From Syntrophobacterales bacterium (GTDB lineage: Bacteria > Desulfobacterota > Syntrophorhabdia > Syntrophorhabdales > WCHB1-27), in NCBI GenBank assembly GCA_017881765.1, contig JADGQN010000300.1, positions 1 through 6,133 on the forward strand: a stretch of 6,133 nt of DNA, in the 5' to 3' direction. The position numbers and the translations under genes were made by a program. The notes beneath the pieces were generated by a model. That model had not been told where the DNA came from. It did no database searches and saw only the letters and a list, made by a program, of their open reading frames with translations. Positions within the stretch are counted from its first letter, which is position 1; each line of letters opens with the position of its first letter. Positions 3,536-6,133 of this stretch are shown here, one piece after another.

Positions 3536-6120
3536 GAAGAACGCTCGAAAACGACCTCGCCCTTCCGGTTCACGGTCACCTTGATACGCTCCCCAGCATG
3601 GAGCTCTCCCTTCAGCATCAGAAGCGCAAGAGGATCCTGTATCTTCTTCTGGATAAGCCGTTTAAGCGGTCGCGCGCCGTATGCCGGATCGTAGCCTTCT
3701 GTGGCCAACACTTCTTTCGCCTTGTCAGTGAACTCCAGATCAAAGAATCTCTCTCTCGTGCGCTTTGCCAGCAACGCGAGCTGCAGATCGACGATCCTCT
3801 TCAGATCTTCCATGGCAAGGGCCGTGAATATGATAAGCTCGTCTATCCTGTTTATAAACTCGGGCTTGAAACCGGCCTTCACCGCTTCCATGACCCGCTT
3901 CTTCATCTCTTCGTAATCTTTTCCCGCAAACTCGGTGATCCACTGGCTCCCCATGTTCGACGTCATGATGATCACCGTGTTCTTGAAGTCAACGGTTCTG
4001 CCCTGGCCATCCGTGAGTCTGCCGTCATCGAGCACCTGAAGCAGCACATCGAAGACTTCCGGGTGCGCCTTTTCCACCTCGTCAAGCAGGACAATCGAGT
4101 AAGGCCTTCTGCGCACGGCCTCGGTCAGCTGACCGCCCTCCTCATAGCCTACGTAGCCAGGGGGCGCGCCGATCATGCGCGCAACGGTGTGGCGCTCCTG
4201 GTACTCACTCATGTCGAGGCGCACAATAGCCTGCTCATCGTCGAAAAGAAATTCGGCCAGCGCCTTGGCCAGCTCTGTCTTCCCCACGCCGGTCGGCCCG
4301 AGAAAGAGAAAGGAGCCAAGCGGCCTGTTCGGGTCCTGAAGGCCTGCCCGGGCCCTGCGCACCGTATTGGATACTGCCTCGATGGCTTCGTTTTGTCCTA
4401 CAACGCGTTGGTGAAGCCGTTCTTCCATGTGGACGAGCTTGTCCATTTCGCCTTCGAGCATTCTCGAAACCTGGATGCCCGTCCATTTCGAAACGACCCT
4501 TGCGATATCCTCTTCTCCCACCTCTTCAGTGAGCATCTTCTCGGTTTTCTGGAGCTCGGCCAGTTCTTTATTTTTCTGCTCCAGCTCCTTCTCGAGGGCA
4601 ACAACCGTGCCGTATCGCAGCTCCGCTACCTTGCCAAGGTCGCCTCTACGCTCCATTTCATCGGCCTCAAGCTTTGTCTTCTCGATCCGCTCCTTAATGC
4701 TCTTTATCTCCGTGAGGAAGGATTTCTCCTGCTCCCAATGGCGCTTCTTCTCGGCCACATCCTTCCTGAGCGTCTCCACTTCCTCTTCCAACTTCTTCTT
4801 GCGCTCCAGCGCTGCTTCGTCGCGTTCTTTCTTGAGCGCCTCTATTTCGATCTGCATCTGCATAATGCGCCGATCCACCTCGTCTATCTCCGTAGGCACG
4901 CTGTCAATCTCCATCTTGAGACGCGATGCTGCCTCATCAATAAGATCGATCGCCTTGTCCGGCAAAAACCTATCCGTGATATACCGGTGGGATAAGGTCG
5001 CGGCCGCGATGATCGCAGAGTCTGTTATCCGCACCCCGTGATGTATCTCATACTTCTCTTTCAGGCCGCGCAGGATCGCTATCGTATCCTCCACGGAAGG
5101 CTCGTCCAGGTAGACCGGCTGAAACCGGCGCTCCAGTGCTTTATCCTTCTCGACATACTTCCGGTATTCGTCCAACGTGGTGGCCCCTATCGTGTGGAGC
5201 TCCCCGCGCGCAAGCTTCGGTTTCAGCATGTTCGCAGCATCGACCGCTCCCTGGGCGGCCCCCGCCCCGACGATGGTATGAAGCTCATCGATGAAAAGGA
5301 TCACGGTGCCTGCAGCCTCGTCAATCTCATTGAGCACAGCCTTCAGCCTGTCCTCAAATTCGCCCCTGTATTTCGCCCCGGCAAGCATCGCGCCGAGATC
5401 AAGCGCGAGCACCCTCTTATTTTTCAATGTTTCAGGAACGTCACCGCTTATGATCCTCTGCGCCAGCCCTTCAACGACAGCAGTCTTGCCAACGCCCGGA
5501 TCGCCAATGATGACCGGGTTATTCTTCGTCCTTCTCGACAGCACCTGCATCACACGCCTGATCTCCTCGTCCCGTCCGATAACCGGGTCGAGTTTCCCTT
5601 TACGCGCCTCTTCCGTGAGGTCACGAGTATACCTTTGCAGTGCTTGATACTTATCCTCCGGCGACTGGTCCGTGATTCTCTGCGATCCCCGTATATCCTT
5701 CAGCACCGTGTAAATCCGGTCCTTTGTCACGCCCTGACCCTTCAGGATGCGCGCGGCGGCACCCTGATTCAGGTCGGCGATGCCGATGAGCAGATGCTCG
5801 AGGCTCACATACTCATCCTTGAGCCTTTCAGCCTCTGAGAAGGCTATCTCTATGGCCTTGTTGAGCATCGGGCCAAGGTATGCCTGGGTGGCGCCCGTTA
5901 CTTTGGGCATCTTGGTGAATTCTTTCTCCAGTTCCGCCTTGATAGCCGCCGGGCTGGCGCCAAGCTTTTCAAGCGCCGCGACAACTGTTCCCCCTCTATC
6001 ACTTACAAGGGCATAAAGCAGATGCTCCGCCTCGATCTGCTGATGGCCGAGCTCTTCTGCCTTCTTTCTCGCCTCCTCGATCGCTTCCTGCCCCTTAATG
6101 GTAAGCTTGTCCAATCTCAT
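3532..6120 (-). CDS. clpB: ATP-dependent chaperone ClpB (protein disaggregase)
   Basis: This 862-residue cytoplasmic Hsp100 protein forms hexamers that pull polypeptides out of aggregates, together with DnaK, and it is induced by heat in most bacteria. It is full length for ClpB. The domains in order are: Clp N-domain repeats (about 1-145); first AAA+ module with Walker A GDPGVGKT (206-213), Walker B FIDE (276-279), pore loop KYRG (250-253) and arginines 331-332; the coiled-coil M domain (about 400-525), which separates ClpB from ClpA and ClpC; and second AAA+ module with Walker A GPTGVGKT (608-615), Walker B LLDE (678-681), pore loop GYVGYEEGG (655-663) and sensor-2 GARP (815-818). All ATPase residues are intact. 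The ATG at 6120 is preceded by a strong ribosome binding site. No heat-shock promoter or CIRCE element can be seen, because upstream DNA ends 13 bases away. No terminator separates clpB from the tRNA. Confidence 0.98.
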   Translation of the reverse strand: MRLDKLTIKGQEAIEEARKKAEELGHQQIEAEHLLYALVSDRGGTVVAALEKLGASPAAIKAELEKEFTKMPKVTGATQAYLGPMLNKAIEIAFSEAERLKDEYVSLEHLLIGIADLNQGAAARILKGQGVTKDRIYTVLKDIRGSQRITDQSPEDKYQALQRYTRDLTEEARKGKLDPVIGRDEEIRRVMQVLSRRTKNNPVIIGDPGVGKTAVVEGLAQRIISGDVPETLKNKRVLALDLGAMLAGAKYRGEFEDRLKAVLNEIDEAAGTVILFIDELHTIVGAGAAQGAVDAANMLKPKLARGELHTIGATTLDEYRKYVEKDKALERRFQPVYLDEPSVEDTIAILRGLKEKYEIHHGVRITDSAIIAAATLSHRYITDRFLPDKAIDLIDEAASRLKMEIDSVPTEIDEVDRRIMQMQIEIEALKKERDEAALERKKKLEEEVETLRKDVAEKKRHWEQEKSFLTEIKSIKERIEKTKLEADEMERRGDLGKVAELRYGTVVALEKELEQKNKELAELQKTEKMLTEEVGEEDIARVVSKWTGIQVSRMLEGEMDKLVHMEERLHQRVVGQNEAIEAVSNTVRRARAGLQDPNRPLGSFLFLGPTGVGKTELAKALAEFLFDDEQAIVRLDMSEYQERHTVARMIGAPPGYVGYEEGGQLTEAVRRRPYSIVLLDEVEKAHPEVFDVLLQVLDDGRLTDGQGRTVDFKNTVIIMTSNMGSQWITEFAGKDYEEMKKRVMEAVKAGFKPEFINRIDELIIFTALAMEDLKRIVDLQLALLAKRTRERFFDLEFTDKAKEVLATEGYDPAYGARPLKRLIQKKIQDPLALLMLKGELHAGERIKVTVNRKGEVVFERSS

Positions 6121-6125
6121 GACCG

Positions 6126-6133
6126 TCTCCTTT
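6126..6133 (-). promoter_or_regulatory. Ribosome binding site of clpB
   Basis: The minus strand reads AAAGGAGA, five bases and then the ATG at 6118-6120. This is close to the ideal Shine-Dalgarno sequence and fixes the clpB start. The window ends here, so the promoter is not included. Confidence 0.85.

Noticed and set aside
3529..4995. Plus-strand 488-codon ORF opposite clpB
   Set aside because: It is wholly antisense to the clear, motif-complete clpB. Long antisense frames are expected opposite a GC-rich gene, and the product has no recognisable domain.
5038..5838. Plus-strand 266-codon ORF opposite the N-terminal half of clpB
   Set aside because: It is a shadow of clpB codon bias, with no domain and no sensible gene start.

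Overview
The window looks like a bacterial chromosome segment, most likely from a deltaproteobacterial or Desulfobacterota-like anaerobe. That placement rests on the general feel of the ClpB protein and the base composition, and it is tentative. All supported genes are on the minus strand, so transcription runs from high to low coordinates: clpB, then a tRNA, then an unusual intergenic stretch, then hxsD-hxsB-hxsC, ending 12 bases from the left edge.

Right part (3420-6133): a complete clpB encodes the ClpB disaggregase, with a strong ribosome binding site at the window edge. Its stop codon lies inside a near-consensus sigma70 -35 box. That box belongs to a promoter aimed at a tRNA gene about 40 bases downstream. 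The tRNA folds into a full cloverleaf with an encoded CCA end and anticodon GAC (valine). It carries C instead of the near-universal T at position 33, plus other departures from consensus. A very long hairpin follows 14 bases after its 3' end.

Middle part (about 2922-3419): about 500 bases without a recognised gene. It holds the long hairpin, a GC-rich run of short hairpins and repeats that looks like a structured RNA or dispersed element, a 10-bp direct repeat, two inverted repeats, an AT-rich island that may hold the hxs promoter, and a possible 41-codon ORF whose stop overlaps the hxsD start in an ATGA junction.

Left part (13-2921): a compact cluster whose three products match the His-Xaa-Ser (Hxs) peptide-modification system. 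HxsD is a small partner protein; HxsB and HxsC are two different radical SAM enzymes. In this poorly characterised system the two enzymes are predicted to modify a His-Xaa-Ser-repeat peptide, HxsA. No such repeat peptide is encoded in the window. The usual place for hxsA is just after hxsC, which here lies beyond the left edge. The hxs genes look more AT-rich than clpB and begin on the 3' side of a tRNA, so the cluster may have been acquired, but no integrase or convincing attachment-site duplication is visible.
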